This document shows, in pieces, positions 51,609 through 60,116 of a stretch of 64,000 nt of DNA. A program made the position numbers and the translations under genes. Each line of letters starts with the position of its first letter. The stretch's first letter is position 1. The DNA is from Mycobacterium sp. Root135 (GTDB lineage: Bacteria; Actinomycetota; Actinomycetes; Mycobacteriales; Mycobacteriaceae): contig NZ_LMEZ01000006.1 in NCBI RefSeq assembly GCF_001426545.1, forward strand, positions 602,220-666,219. Direction: 5' to 3'. The notes beneath the pieces were generated by a model. The model did no database searches and was not told the origin of the DNA. It was given only the letters and a program-made list of their open reading frames with translations.

Positions 51609-52211
51609 GTGTCTACGGCGAAGACGTCGACGACGCAGCGCAGTCAGGCGAAATCCGATCGCCGATCCCAACTGATCGCCGCGGCCGAGCAGCTCATCGC
51701 CGAACACGGGTTCCTCGGCGTCCGCCTCGAGGACATCGGTGCCGCGGCCGGAGTGTCGGGACCCGCGATCTACCGGCACTTCCCCAGCAAGGAAGCGCTC
51801 CTCGTCGAGCTCCTCGTCGGCATCAGCACCCGGCTGCTCGCCGGCGCCGCCGACGTCGTGGCCGAGGCCGACACACCCGCCAACGCGCTCGACGGACTGG
51901 TCGACTTCCACCTCGACTTCGTGTTCACCGAGCCCGACTTGATCCGAATTCAGGATCGCGACCTGGCACAACTACCGGCTGCGGCCATGCGTCAGGTGCG
52001 CCGCGCTCAGCGACAATACGTCGAAACATGGGTCGACGTTCTCCGCGCACTCGACGCGGACCTAGACGAAAGCGAAGCGCGACTCATGGCCCACGCCGCG
52101 TTCGGACTCCTGAACTCAACTCCACACAGCGTCCGACCGGGCACGGTCCGCGACTCGTCACGGGCGATCCTGCGGGCCATGACCCTGGCCGCGCTCACCC
52201 GTCGGCGCTAG
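51609..52211 (+). CDS. TetR-family regulator (BkaR/Rv2506-like)
   Basis: 200-residue TetR. The HTH at about 20-65 reads QLIAAAEQLIAEHGFLGVRL, EDIGAAAGVSGPAIYRHFPS and KEALLVELLVG; the C-terminal domain resembles TetR_C_17-like mycobacterial regulators. In M. tuberculosis Rv2506 (BkaR) represses the divergent branched-chain keto-acid operon and itself; the same arrangement and the paired operators here support the same role. GTG start after GGGGGAAAG. Its stop overlaps the stop of the convergent small gene by 4 nt. Confidence 0.9.
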   Translation: MSTAKTSTTQRSQAKSDRRSQLIAAAEQLIAEHGFLGVRLEDIGAAAGVSGPAIYRHFPSKEALLVELLVGISTRLLAGAADVVAEADTPANALDGLVDFHLDFVFTEPDLIRIQDRDLAQLPAAAMRQVRRAQRQYVETWVDVLRALDADLDESEARLMAHAAFGLLNSTPHSVRPGTVRDSSRAILRAMTLAALTRRR

Positions 52212-52363
52212 TACCAGACGCGCCGGCCGCCTACCGCATGGCCCAGCGCGCCGAGCAACCAGAACACCGCGCCTATGACCAGGGCGACGACGCCGACATA
52301 CGTCAACACCGGCATGCCGAAGAACAGGCCGAGGATCACGAGAATGACACCGATGGCGATCAT
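52208..52363 (-). CDS. Small membrane protein, DUF6131-like
   Basis: 51-residue protein with two hydrophobic segments (IAIGVILVILGLFFGMPVLT; VGVVALVIGAVFWLLGALG) and the end GGRRVWY typical of the DUF6131 family seen throughout mycobacteria. AGGAGT lies 4 nt upstream of the ATG at 52363. Function unknown. Confidence 0.8.
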   Translation of the reverse strand: MIAIGVILVILGLFFGMPVLTYVGVVALVIGAVFWLLGALGHAVGGRRVWY

Positions 52364-52393
52364 GGCTACTCCTGACTCCTTACTGGTGCAGCT

Positions 52394-52609
52394 CTACTGA
52401 CTGGGCTGGGGCACGTTGATGTTGCAATCGGCAACCTTGGGATTGGCCCCCGCGTAGTTCAGCGGGCCCGCGACCACGGTCAAGGCAATCGTTCCGGCTG
52501 TGGCACAACTGGTTTCAGAAGCCTTGAAGTAATCGCGCTGATAGGCGGCGAACACGCCGATCAGCAGCCACACGAGAAGGATCGTGCCGATGATTCCGCT
52601 GCCTCGCAT
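52394..52609 (-). CDS. Small membrane-anchored protein (71 aa)
   Basis: 71 residues: an N-terminal membrane segment (IIGTILLVWLLIGVFAAYQ) and an external tail with two cysteines (ETSCATAGTIALTVVAGPLN; KVADCNINVPQPSQ) that could form a disulfide. GGAGGT with 6-nt spacing marks the ATG at 52609. The DUF6131-like gene starts 30 bp downstream, so the two form a small unit. No named family. Confidence 0.75.
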   Translation of the reverse strand: MRGSGIIGTILLVWLLIGVFAAYQRDYFKASETSCATAGTIALTVVAGPLNYAGANPKVADCNINVPQPSQ

Positions 52610-52741
52610 GTAAACCTCCATGTCGCTGACCGCCCGTGCGGCGTCGCGACCGTTTACCCGTCCGACAATTGCGGTAAACCCCGCACGCTGGCCAGCGAGG
52701 CCCCGCCGCCGACGCAGGTACCCTGCAGGCATGAGGTGGAG

Positions 52742-53512
52742 ATGACGGATCCATCGCGCCGCGACGGGCGGGACCAGGAACATCCCGGCACCTACAACTA
52801 CCCCGCCATTCCCGGTTCGACGTACGGCCAGCAATTGCCGTACCCAACTTCCGGTGGGGCGGCTTACGACAAGCACCGACCCACCGAGCAGCTACCCGCG
52901 TATTCGCCGTACGGGTACGACCCCCATGCGACGGGGCAATACGGACCTCCCCCCGGCGGGACACCATCCGAGCCGCCGAAGCCGGACGGACCCAACCCGC
53001 GGCGGTGGTTGTGGGCCCTGGCTGGCACCGTGCTGTTCGTCGTCCTCGGGATGGTGATCGGCCTGGTCATCGTCGACAGCTCCCACCAGGACACCCTCGT
53101 CGCGCCGCCCCAGACGCCCATCCAACCCAGCGCAACCAGACCATCGACGACCACGCCGACACCCACCACCACGCGAACCCCGACCACCACGCCGACGACG
53201 CCGGGCGTGATCCCGCCGACCACCTCGACCAACCCGAACGACAGCCACACCGTCGTCTACTCGGTCGCAGGCCAGGGCCGGGCCATCAGCATCCTGTACC
53301 TCGACAGCGGCGGAGTCCTGCAGACCGAGTTCAACGTCATGCTGCCGTGGCAGAAGGAAGTTCAGCTCGCCGGGGCGGCCAACAGTTCCGCCAGCGTCAG
53401 CATCGTCAACGTTGGCCGGGAACTCACCTGCTCCATCACCATCGACGGCACCGAGACCCAGCAGAACACCGGGACGGGCCTGACGTTGTGTACGGCGCTG
53501 GGCTCGCGTTAG
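52742..53512 (+). CDS. Proline-rich membrane protein with MmpS-like external domain (Rv2507 type)
   Basis: About 256 residues: a cytoplasmic P/Y/G-rich head (about 1-85), one membrane segment (WLWALAGTVLFVVLGMVIGL), a Pro/Thr linker of TTTPTPTTTRTPTT type and a C-terminal beta domain. HTVVYSVAGQGRAISILYLD, EFNVMLPWQKEVQLAG and CSITIDG fit the MmpS-type immunoglobulin-like domain. Orthologous position to Rv2507. An in-frame GTG at 52736 is an alternative start. Probably interacts with cell-envelope components; unproven. Confidence 0.8.
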   Translation: MTDPSRRDGRDQEHPGTYNYPAIPGSTYGQQLPYPTSGGAAYDKHRPTEQLPAYSPYGYDPHATGQYGPPPGGTPSEPPKPDGPNPRRWLWALAGTVLFVVLGMVIGLVIVDSSHQDTLVAPPQTPIQPSATRPSTTTPTPTTTRTPTTTPTTPGVIPPTTSTNPNDSHTVVYSVAGQGRAISILYLDSGGVLQTEFNVMLPWQKEVQLAGAANSSASVSIVNVGRELTCSITIDGTETQQNTGTGLTLCTALGSR

Positions 53513-53519
53513 CCGACCG

Positions 53520-54833
53520 TCAGGCGGGGACCCGCGGCACGCGGACGAAGAGAATCGCCACTAGCCCCAGCGCCAACACGGTGATCAGCCCGCCCATCCC
53601 GGCGCGGTCGGTACCGAAGACCGTGATGAACGTGGTGAAGAGGATCGGCGCCAGGAACGTCGCCGCGCGCCCCGTCGTGGTGTACAGCCCGAAGGCCGCA
53701 CCTTCCTTGCCCTCGACCGACATTCGCAGCATCGTCGTCCGCGCGGACGATTGGACGGGCCCGATGAACAGGCACAGCAGCAACCCGCACACCCAGAACG
53801 TCGACGGCCCGTGCAGCGCCATCATCACCAGGGCGACGGCGATCATCGCAGCGAGCGATCCGACGATGATCGGCTTGGACCCGATGCGGTCGTCGAGCAG
53901 ACCACCCAACACCGCACCCGTCGCCGCGACGACCAACGCGCACATGCCGAAGAGCACCACGTCGGCGCCCGAGACCCCATAGGCCGAGACACCAAGCACG
54001 GCACCGAAGGTGAAGATTCCGGTCAAGCCGTCGCGGAAGACTGCGCTCGCCGCGAGGTAGTACACGACGTTGCGGTCCGTGTCCCACTGGTCCTTCAGAT
54101 CGGCCCACAGCTTCCGGTAGGCCCAGCCCAACCCCGGCGATGAGATCGGAGCCTCGAGAACCGGTGCCTTGGTGCGGGTGCCGACCAACAGCGGCAGCGC
54201 GAACAGGGCGAACCAGCCCGCGGCGACGAGCACCACCAACCGCGCAGGCCACCCGTCGTGCGACGACACCCCGAACAGCCCGCGGGTGTCTCCGTCACCG
54301 CCGCCCATGAAGCCGAAGTACGCCACCAACAACAGCAGCACGCTCCCGAAATACCCTGACGCCGCGCCGAATCCGGACACCCGGCCCGACGTGTCCGGCG
54401 TCGACAACTCGCGCAGCATGGCGTTGTAGGGCACCGTCGCCAGATCACTGCACGCCGCCGTCAACGACAGCAGCACCAAGCCGAGCCAAAGGTAGTGATA
54501 GTCGGGGCGAATCTGACTCATCGACGCCGTCAGCACGATAACGACGCCGGTCAGAACCGCAAGCACGGTGCGCCTGCGATGGGCGGCGTCGACCCAGATC
54601 CCGGTGACCGGGGCAAGCGCGGCGACCGCCAGCCCGGCGGCGAACAACGCCCACCCGAGCCACGCCGTCGGCGTCGTACTGCCCGGCAGCCCGGCACCGA
54701 CCTCACCGGTGAGGTACACCGAGAAGACGAACGTGACGACGATCGCGTTGACTCCGGTTGCGCCGCAGTCCCACAACGCCCACGCGACGACGGGGAACCG
54801 CCCCGCGGTGCGAGTACCCGCGGGGTTGGTCAT
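53520..54833 (-). CDS. MFS transporter, UMF1/Atg22-like (Rv2508c type)
   Basis: 437-residue 12-helix major facilitator protein. The first helix region WALWDCGATGVNAIVVTFVF, the loop DAAHRRRTVLA, LATVPYNAMLRELSTPDTSG and the later SVEGKEGAAFGLYTTTGRAA match the UMF1 (Atg22-like) family. Cargo unknown, possibly amino acids. Divergent from the SDR gene by 33 bp and convergent with the MmpS-like gene; matches Rv2508c in order. Confidence 0.85.
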   Translation of the reverse strand: MTNPAGTRTAGRFPVVAWALWDCGATGVNAIVVTFVFSVYLTGEVGAGLPGSTTPTAWLGWALFAAGLAVAALAPVTGIWVDAAHRRRTVLAVLTGVVIVLTASMSQIRPDYHYLWLGLVLLSLTAACSDLATVPYNAMLRELSTPDTSGRVSGFGAASGYFGSVLLLLVAYFGFMGGGDGDTRGLFGVSSHDGWPARLVVLVAAGWFALFALPLLVGTRTKAPVLEAPISSPGLGWAYRKLWADLKDQWDTDRNVVYYLAASAVFRDGLTGIFTFGAVLGVSAYGVSGADVVLFGMCALVVAATGAVLGGLLDDRIGSKPIIVGSLAAMIAVALVMMALHGPSTFWVCGLLLCLFIGPVQSSARTTMLRMSVEGKEGAAFGLYTTTGRAATFLAPILFTTFITVFGTDRAGMGGLITVLALGLVAILFVRVPRVPA

Positions 54834-54866
54834 GAACGCACTCTATTGGTACCTACGATTGGGCCC

Positions 54867-55673
54867 ATGTCCGTACCTGCTCCCAGTCCCGACGCGCGCG
54901 CCGTCGTCACCGGCGCCTCGCAGAACATCGGTGAGGCCCTGGCCACCGAGCTCGCCGCCCGGGGACACCACCTGATCATCACCGCCCGCCGCGGCGACGT
55001 GCTCACCGCGCTGGCGACCACCCTGACCGAGCGCTACGGCGTCACCGTCGAGGTACGGCCCGTCGACCTGGTCGACCCCGCGGCGCGCGCCGAATTCTGC
55101 GCCGAACTCGCCCAACGGAACATCTCCATCCTGTGCGCGAACGCCGGCACCGCGACCTTCGGCCCCGTCGCCAACCTGGACGTCGACGGCGAGAAGGCCC
55201 AGGTCCAACTCAACGTCCTCGGCGTCCACGATCTGGTGCTCGCCGTCCTGCCCGGGATGGTCGAGCGCCGCGCCGGTGGCATCCTCATCTCCGGTTCCGC
55301 GGCGGGCAACTCACCGATCCCCAACAACGCGACCTACGCGGCGTCCAAGGCGTTCGTCAACACGTTCAGCGAATCGCTTCGCGGCGAGGTGAAGCCACTC
55401 GGCATCCACGTCACCGTGCTGGCACCGGGGCCGGTGCGCACCGAACTGCCGAATCCCGACGAGCAGTCCCTCGTCGAGAAGCTGATCCCCGACTTCCTCT
55501 GGATCTCCACCGAGCACACCGCGAAGCTGTCGCTGGACGGGCTGGAGCGCAACAAGATGCGCGTCGTCCCCGGTGTGACGTCCAAGGCGATGTCGGTGGC
55601 AAGCGGCTACGCCCCGCGGTCCATCGTCACGCCGATCGTCGGTGCGGTCTACAAGAAGCTCGGCGGCGAGTAG
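54867..55673 (+). CDS. Short-chain dehydrogenase/reductase (Rv2509 type)
   Basis: 268-residue SDR: VTGASQNIGEALA cofactor motif, CANAGTATFG, SGSAAGNS, catalytic YAASKAFVNTF and LAPGPVRTELPN. In mycobacteria Rv2509/MSMEG homologue is linked to mycolic acid metabolism (reduction of the beta-keto intermediate has been ascribed to Rv2509); the synteny supports orthology. TACGAT at 54854-54859 gives a leaderless start on ATG 54867. No stop-codon or spacing anomaly. Confidence 0.88.
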   Translation: MSVPAPSPDARAVVTGASQNIGEALATELAARGHHLIITARRGDVLTALATTLTERYGVTVEVRPVDLVDPAARAEFCAELAQRNISILCANAGTATFGPVANLDVDGEKAQVQLNVLGVHDLVLAVLPGMVERRAGGILISGSAAGNSPIPNNATYAASKAFVNTFSESLRGEVKPLGIHVTVLAPGPVRTELPNPDEQSLVEKLIPDFLWISTEHTAKLSLDGLERNKMRVVPGVTSKAMSVASGYAPRSIVTPIVGAVYKKLGGE

Positions 55674-55678
55674 CTCGC

Positions 55679-57280
55679 TCAGCGACGCCGGCGTCTGCGG
55701 GTGCCGGTACCGAACATGCTGCGGGTGATCTCCCGTCCGGCGACCGTGGCCGCCGACCGGATGAAGCTCTTGAACGCGGAGCTGTGGATCACTTCGTCGA
55801 CGAAGCTCGGACCTTCCGGCGGGGGTGAGCCAATCGGGCCCGGGTCCCAGCCCAGCCCGCCGTCGAGGGGCGGCGGCAGGGCGGGTGGAAGCGGCTGTGG
55901 CGTCTCGGGTAGCGGAGCCGGGGCCAGCTTGGCGTTGAGCCGCTCGTAGGCGGACTCACGGTCGACGGTCAGCCCGTACTCGGCCTGCAGCGGCGACGCC
56001 TTGGCCGCGGCGCTGATGGCGTCGGGACCGATGGTGTCCATCAACGAACGGGGCGCCCGCATCCTGGTCCACGCGACCGGGGTCGGCGCGCCGTTCTCGG
56101 ACAACACGGTGACGATCGCCTCCCCCGTGCCCAGCGACGTCAACGCCTCCTCGAGGTCGTAGACGTCCGTCTTAGGGTAGGTGCGCACCGTCTTCGACAG
56201 CGCCTTCTGGTCGTCGGGGGTGAACGCGCGCAGCGCGTGCTGAACGCGGGCGCCGAGCTGAGACAAGACGTCGTTGGGCACGTCTGTCGGCAGCTGGGTG
56301 CAGAAGAACACCCCGACGCCCTTGGAGCGGATGAGCTTCACGGTCTGCTCGACTTGGGCGAGAAACGCCTTGGACGCGTCGTCGAACAGCAGATGCGCCT
56401 CGTCGAAGAAGAACACCAGCTTCGGCTTCTCGACGTCACCGACCTCCGGCAACGAGGTGAACAGATCGGCGAGCACCCACATCAGGAACGTGGAGAACAT
56501 CACCGGCCTGGCCGCCTGCGCACCCAACTCGAGCAGGGTTATGACGCCGCGCCCCTGGTCGTCGATGCGCATCAGGTCGTCGGGCTCCAGTTCGGGCTCG
56601 CCAAAGAAGGTGTCGGCACCCTCGGCCTCGATGTTGACCAGGGCGCGCAGGATGACCCCCGCGGTAGTCGTCGACACCGCACCGAGTGCCTTCAGTTCGG
56701 GCTTGCCCTCGTCGCTGGTGAGGAACTGGATAACCGAACGCAGGTCCTTGACGTCGAGCAGCAACATGCCCTTCTGGTCGGCCCAGTGGAAGATCAACCC
56801 GAGCGTCGACTCTTGGGTTGTGTTGAGCCCCAACACCTTCGACAGCAGAATCGGACCGAAGCTGGTGATGGTGGCCCGGACGGGAACCCCGACCCCAGCG
56901 GAGCCCAACGACAGGAACTCGACGGGAAACGCGGTCGGCGTCCAGCTGTCGCCGGTGTCGGTGCCCCGCTGGGCGACCTTGTCCCCCGGCGCACCGGGGC
57001 GAGACAACCCCGAGAGGTCTCCCTTGACGTCGGCCATCACCACCGGCACCCCGGCCGCGGAGAGCTGTTCGGCCATGAGCTGCAGCGACTTCGTCTTGCC
57101 GGTGCCCGTCGCCCCCGCGACCAGACCATGCCGGTTGACGGTCGACAGCGGGATGCGCACCAGCGCGGCCGGGTCGGCGACACCGTCCACCACCACGGAG
57201 CCGAGCTCCAGAGCTGGCCCGGCGACGGCATAACCAGCGGCGATGCTCTGTGCGGGCGTGGCGGTCGCATCGTCGCTCAT
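55679..57280 (-). CDS. HerA/DUF853-type ATPase (Rv2510c-like)
   Basis: 533-residue P-loop ATPase. Walker A GATGTGKTKS (56-65), Walker B KLVFFFDEAHLLF, arginine-finger region and the DUF853 (helicase HerA-like) segments VVMADVKGDLSGLSRPG and GVGVFFCTQLPTDVPNDVLS. A proline-rich insert (about 445-480) and a basic tail (TRRRRRR) follow. Orthologous position to Rv2510c. Possible role in DNA translocation or repair; not demonstrated. Divergent from orn across about 90 bp. Confidence 0.85.
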   Translation of the reverse strand: MSDDATATPAQSIAAGYAVAGPALELGSVVVDGVADPAALVRIPLSTVNRHGLVAGATGTGKTKSLQLMAEQLSAAGVPVVMADVKGDLSGLSRPGAPGDKVAQRGTDTGDSWTPTAFPVEFLSLGSAGVGVPVRATITSFGPILLSKVLGLNTTQESTLGLIFHWADQKGMLLLDVKDLRSVIQFLTSDEGKPELKALGAVSTTTAGVILRALVNIEAEGADTFFGEPELEPDDLMRIDDQGRGVITLLELGAQAARPVMFSTFLMWVLADLFTSLPEVGDVEKPKLVFFFDEAHLLFDDASKAFLAQVEQTVKLIRSKGVGVFFCTQLPTDVPNDVLSQLGARVQHALRAFTPDDQKALSKTVRTYPKTDVYDLEEALTSLGTGEAIVTVLSENGAPTPVAWTRMRAPRSLMDTIGPDAISAAAKASPLQAEYGLTVDRESAYERLNAKLAPAPLPETPQPLPPALPPPLDGGLGWDPGPIGSPPPEGPSFVDEVIHSSAFKSFIRSAATVAGREITRSMFGTGTRRRRRR

Positions 57281-57371
57281 GTCGGCGACACTACTGGCCG
57301 AGGACCGATCGGGAGGGTTCTAAACGGGCCTGGGCAGCCACCGTCGGACTGTGCGAATACTGTTGACCGCT

Positions 57372-58019
57372 GTGCGTGACGAATTGGTGTGGATTGACTG
57401 CGAGATGACGGGGCTCGACCTCAAGGCCGACCGTCTCATCGAAATCGCGGTGTTGGTGACCGACGGCGAGCTCAACCTCCTCGGCGACGGGCTCGACGTG
57501 GTCATCCACGCCGACGACGAGGCGCTGGACGGCATGGTCGAGGTCGTGGCGACAATGCACCGCAAGTCGGGGCTCACCGAGGAGGTGCGTGCGTCCACCG
57601 TCGACGTGCCCACCGCCGAGAAGATGGTCCTGGATTACATCCGGGGGCACGTCAAGCAGCCGAACACCGCCCCGCTGGCGGGCAACTCGATCGGCACCGA
57701 CCGCGGCTTCATCGCCAGGGACATGCCTGCGCTGGACGACTTCCTGCACTACCGCATGATCGACGTCAGCTCGATCAAGGAACTGTGCCGACGCTGGTAC
57801 CCGCGCATCTACTTCGGACAGCCGGAAAAGGGCCTCGCGCACCGCGCGCTCGCCGACATCCACGAGTCGATTCGCGAGTTGAAGTACTACCGCAGCACCG
57901 CCTTCGTGCCCGCTCCTGGTCCGTCGACCAGCGACATTGCCGCCGTCGCCGCCGAACTCGGGCCCCCCACCGGCGACGCGCAGACAACCGATTCGGACAC
58001 AGCGCACCCGACCGGCTAA
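57372..58019 (+). CDS. orn: Oligoribonuclease Orn
   Basis: 215-residue DEDDh exoribonuclease degrading 2-5-mer (nano)RNA and pGpG. Exo I motif WIDCEMTGLDL (D9, E11), NSIGTDRGFIARDMPALDDF (Exo II) and the H/D pair in HRALADIHESI (Exo III). Length equals the M. tuberculosis enzyme (Rv2511). GTG at 57372; TACTGT at 57358-57363 fits a leaderless transcript. Its TAA stop overlaps the -10 hexamer of the tRNA-His gene. Confidence 0.95.
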   Translation: MRDELVWIDCEMTGLDLKADRLIEIAVLVTDGELNLLGDGLDVVIHADDEALDGMVEVVATMHRKSGLTEEVRASTVDVPTAEKMVLDYIRGHVKQPNTAPLAGNSIGTDRGFIARDMPALDDFLHYRMIDVSSIKELCRRWYPRIYFGQPEKGLAHRALADIHESIRELKYYRSTAFVPAPGPSTSDIAAVAAELGPPTGDAQTTDSDTAHPTG

Positions 58020-58022
58020 GAT
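58017..58022 (+). promoter_or_regulatory. Putative -10 hexamer (TAAGAT) for tRNA-His
   Basis: TAAGAT matches the mycobacterial TANNNT -10 and overlaps the orn stop codon; the mature tRNA-His starts 38 bp further on. No strong -35 is visible. Confidence 0.4.
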
Positions 58023-58059
58023 CGACAACACCGCGGAGCCTTCGGGCGAGGCGGACATG

Positions 58060-58132
58060 GTGGCTGTAGTTCAGTTGGTAGAGCACCAGGTTGTGATCCT
58101 GGCTGTCGCGGGTTCGAGTCCCGTCAGTCACC
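58060..58132 (+). tRNA. tRNA-His (anticodon GTG)
   Basis: Acceptor GTGGCTG pairs with CAGTCAC (one G-T wobble), anticodon stem CCAGG/CCTGG with loop TTGTGAT (GTG), T-arm GGGTTCGAGTCC. The extra 5' G at 58059 opposite C73 is the expected G-1 of tRNA-His. CCA is only partly encoded. Confidence 0.96.
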
Positions 58133-58138
58133 CAGCAG

Positions 58139-58174
58139 GTCGGAGGGCGTTTACGCCCTCCGACTTTCTGCTTT
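58139..58174 (+). terminator. Intrinsic terminator after tRNA-His
   Basis: Perfect 11-bp stem GTCGGAGGGCG / CGCCCTCCGAC with TTTA loop, followed by TTTCTGCTTT. One of the clearest U-tract terminators in the window. Confidence 0.9.
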
Positions 58175-58193
58175 CCGGGGTGTTTCGTCCGAC

Positions 58194-58652
58194 CTAGAGC
58201 GCGTACAACGCCGGCAGGTTCACGACGATCGCCTCCTGGCTGCTACGCGCAATCACCAGTTCTGCCGGCGTGGTCGGGTCCGGGTTCTCCTCACGGTGCG
58301 GCAGGTGCGGCGGGACGAAGACGTAGTCGCCGGGGTTGGTGCGCACCCGAACCTCGTCTTCTCCGTCCAAGAACACGAATTCGGGGTGTCCGCTGCGGAT
58401 GAAGATCATGGTCTCGGAATCGCCGTGATGGTGGTTGGCCGAGACCGTGCCCGGCATCGCCAGCGTCTCCCCCATCCACAGCTTCTCGCTGCCGACGGTG
58501 GACGCGCTGAGCGCCGCGAAGCGCCGCATGCCGTCCGTCTGTGCCGTGGTCGCGTCGAGTTCGGTTGACTTGATGTGGCGCACCCGGTTTCGCGGCGGGC
58601 GCTGCGCGGCGTCGTTCGGGAAGTCGGGATGAAAACCGTCGGGCTCGGCCAT
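58194..58652 (-). CDS. Cupin-domain protein
   Basis: 152-residue cupin. Metal ligands likely in ANHHHGDSETMIFIR (His cluster plus Glu) and PPHLPHREENPDP; the core HPEFVFLDGEDEVRV and NPGDYVFVPP are standard. No signal peptide. Single-gene unit divergent from the DUF2510 gene and convergent with the tRNA-His unit. Function not evident from sequence or context. The ATG at 58652 is preferred over longer readings because family-like sequence begins at MAEPDGFHPDFP. Confidence 0.8.
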   Translation of the reverse strand: MAEPDGFHPDFPNDAAQRPPRNRVRHIKSTELDATTAQTDGMRRFAALSASTVGSEKLWMGETLAMPGTVSANHHHGDSETMIFIRSGHPEFVFLDGEDEVRVRTNPGDYVFVPPHLPHREENPDPTTPAELVIARSSQEAIVVNLPALYAL

Positions 58653-58711
58653 GCACTCGACCGTAGCCCTCGTCGCACGCCGGCCAACCGATGTCGCGCG
58701 ATAATGCTCCC

Positions 58712-59131
58712 GTGCCCGCCTCGACCTCCGAAACCCGCCTCGTCCCCGGCGCCTACGACGGCGTGTTTCACGCCGTCTGCCATGCCGCCACGTCCAGCGG
58801 AATGACCGTGACACTCGCCGACCCGGCTGCCGGGGTGATCCAGATGTCCACCAGCATGGGCCTGGCGACGTGGGGCGAGAATCTCACCGCGCACCTGCGG
58901 CCGTTGCCCACGGGAGTGGAGGTCACCCTGTCGTCGGCCCTGAAATTCGGCCTCGTCGACTGGGGCAAGAACCGCCAGAACATCGAAACGCTGTTCGGCG
59001 TCGTCTGCCGACCGCCCGCCGGCGCCTGGCATCCCGACCCGTCGGGGCGGCACGAGCTGCGGTGGTGGGACGGCACCCGCTGGACCGACGCGGTCAGCGA
59101 CCACGGCCAGATCAGCGCGGACGCGCAGTGA
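58712..59131 (+). CDS. DUF2510 domain protein
   Basis: 139 residues. The body (LVPGAYDGVFHAVCHAATSS, VTLADPAAGVIQMSTSMGLA) resembles DUF1499-like or mycobacterial conserved domains; the end WHPDPSGRHELRWWDGTRWT is a DUF2510 motif, usually found at the terminus of actinobacterial membrane proteins. GTG at 58712, 6 nt after GATAAT, suggesting a leaderless start; an upstream ATG at 58691 is alternative. Stop overlaps the next start as TGATG, so the pair is coupled. Confidence 0.75.
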   Translation: MPASTSETRLVPGAYDGVFHAVCHAATSSGMTVTLADPAAGVIQMSTSMGLATWGENLTAHLRPLPTGVEVTLSSALKFGLVDWGKNRQNIETLFGVVCRPPAGAWHPDPSGRHELRWWDGTRWTDAVSDHGQISADAQ

Positions 59132-59709
59132 TGCACTGGTCGCAGATCCACGGCTGGTTTGGCTGGCGCGACCTGCAGGAGGAGGCCGCGGCGACCTTCG
59201 CCGACGGCAGCACCTTCGTCGAGGTGGGTTCCTACCTCGGCCGCAGTTTGTGCTCACTCGCCGAGGTGGTCGGAGAGTCGGAACGCGACTTCACCGTCGT
59301 CGGCGTCGACTATTGCCAAGGCAGCGGGCGTGAGGGCACCGCGGACAAGGACTCCCATGCCGCCGCCGTGGCCGAAGGTGGCGGCACCTTCGCCGGGCAG
59401 TTGCACCGCAACGTCATCGCGTGTGGTTTCGCCGACCGGGTGCACCTCGTGGTCAGCCCGTCTCCGTCGGCTGCGAACCTGTTCGCCGACGGGTCGTTGG
59501 CCTGGGTGCACCTCGACGCCCGCCACGAGTACGACAGCGTGCTCGCCGACATCGACGGTTGGCTACCGAAGGTGGCGCCGGGAGGCTGGTTGTCCGGTGA
59601 CGACTACGACGAGCAGTGGTGGCCGGGAGTGGTTGCGGCCGTGGGAGATCGGCTGCCCGATGCCCAGGAGTGCTCTACCCGGCAGTGGCGGTGGGTGAAG
59701 CCGCGCTGA
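59131..59709 (+). CDS. Class I SAM-dependent methyltransferase (Methyltransf_24 type)
   Basis: 192 residues. Motif I is FVEVGSYLGRSLCSLAEVV (E-x-G-x-x-x-G), motif II region VVGVDYCQGSG, and the later WVHLDARHEYDSVLADIDGW with GGWLSGDDYDEQWWPG carrying the DxxH-type acidic pair typical of O- or glycan methyltransferases with a metal site. Coupled to the DUF2510 gene by TGATG. Acceptor unknown. Converges directly with the next gene (stops adjacent). Confidence 0.82.
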   Translation: MHWSQIHGWFGWRDLQEEAAATFADGSTFVEVGSYLGRSLCSLAEVVGESERDFTVVGVDYCQGSGREGTADKDSHAAAVAEGGGTFAGQLHRNVIACGFADRVHLVVSPSPSAANLFADGSLAWVHLDARHEYDSVLADIDGWLPKVAPGGWLSGDDYDEQWWPGVVAAVGDRLPDAQECSTRQWRWVKPR

Positions 59710-60075
59710 TCACCCGTCCAGCTGGACCCGCACCGACACCGCACCGCGGTCGCTTCGGGTGGCCACCGCATGGCCGGTGCGATCGCGCCCGTCGAGCCCG
59801 ACGAGGGTGACCGCGCCGCCCTCTCCGAGGAAGTTGCGCCACCAACTCTTCTTGTCGGGCATCCCGACCCAGATGGTGATCGAATCGCCGGAGCGGCGGT
59901 AGTTGACCGGGATCTCGAACGTCTTGCCGGACTTGCGCCCGACGTAGCGGATCTCGACGAGTCCGCGACGCACCAGCCCGCCCAGGATGGGCAGCTTCAT
60001 CGTGGCCACCGCCACCTTGTTGACGGTGCGGACGAACGCGTTGTCCGAGAAGCCTGGTTTACTCTGCTGCGCCAT
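59710..60075 (-). CDS. Deazaflavin (F420)-dependent nitroreductase-family protein
   Basis: 121 residues. VRRGLVEIRYVGRKSGKTFE, IPVNYRRSGDSITIWVGMPD and KKSWWRNFLGEGGAVTLV match the F420-dependent nitroreductase (Ddn-like split-beta-barrel) family with the KSWWRN loop. The ATG at 60075 fits the family start. Physiological substrate may be a quinone; unproven. Lies about 60 bp below the hairpin downstream of ldtB. Confidence 0.88.
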   Translation of the reverse strand: MAQQSKPGFSDNAFVRTVNKVAVATMKLPILGGLVRRGLVEIRYVGRKSGKTFEIPVNYRRSGDSITIWVGMPDKKSWWRNFLGEGGAVTLVGLDGRDRTGHAVATRSDRGAVSVRVQLDG

Positions 60076-60116
60076 TGCACCGACTCTAGTGATCGCTTGG
60101 CCGCCCGCACGTGCCA

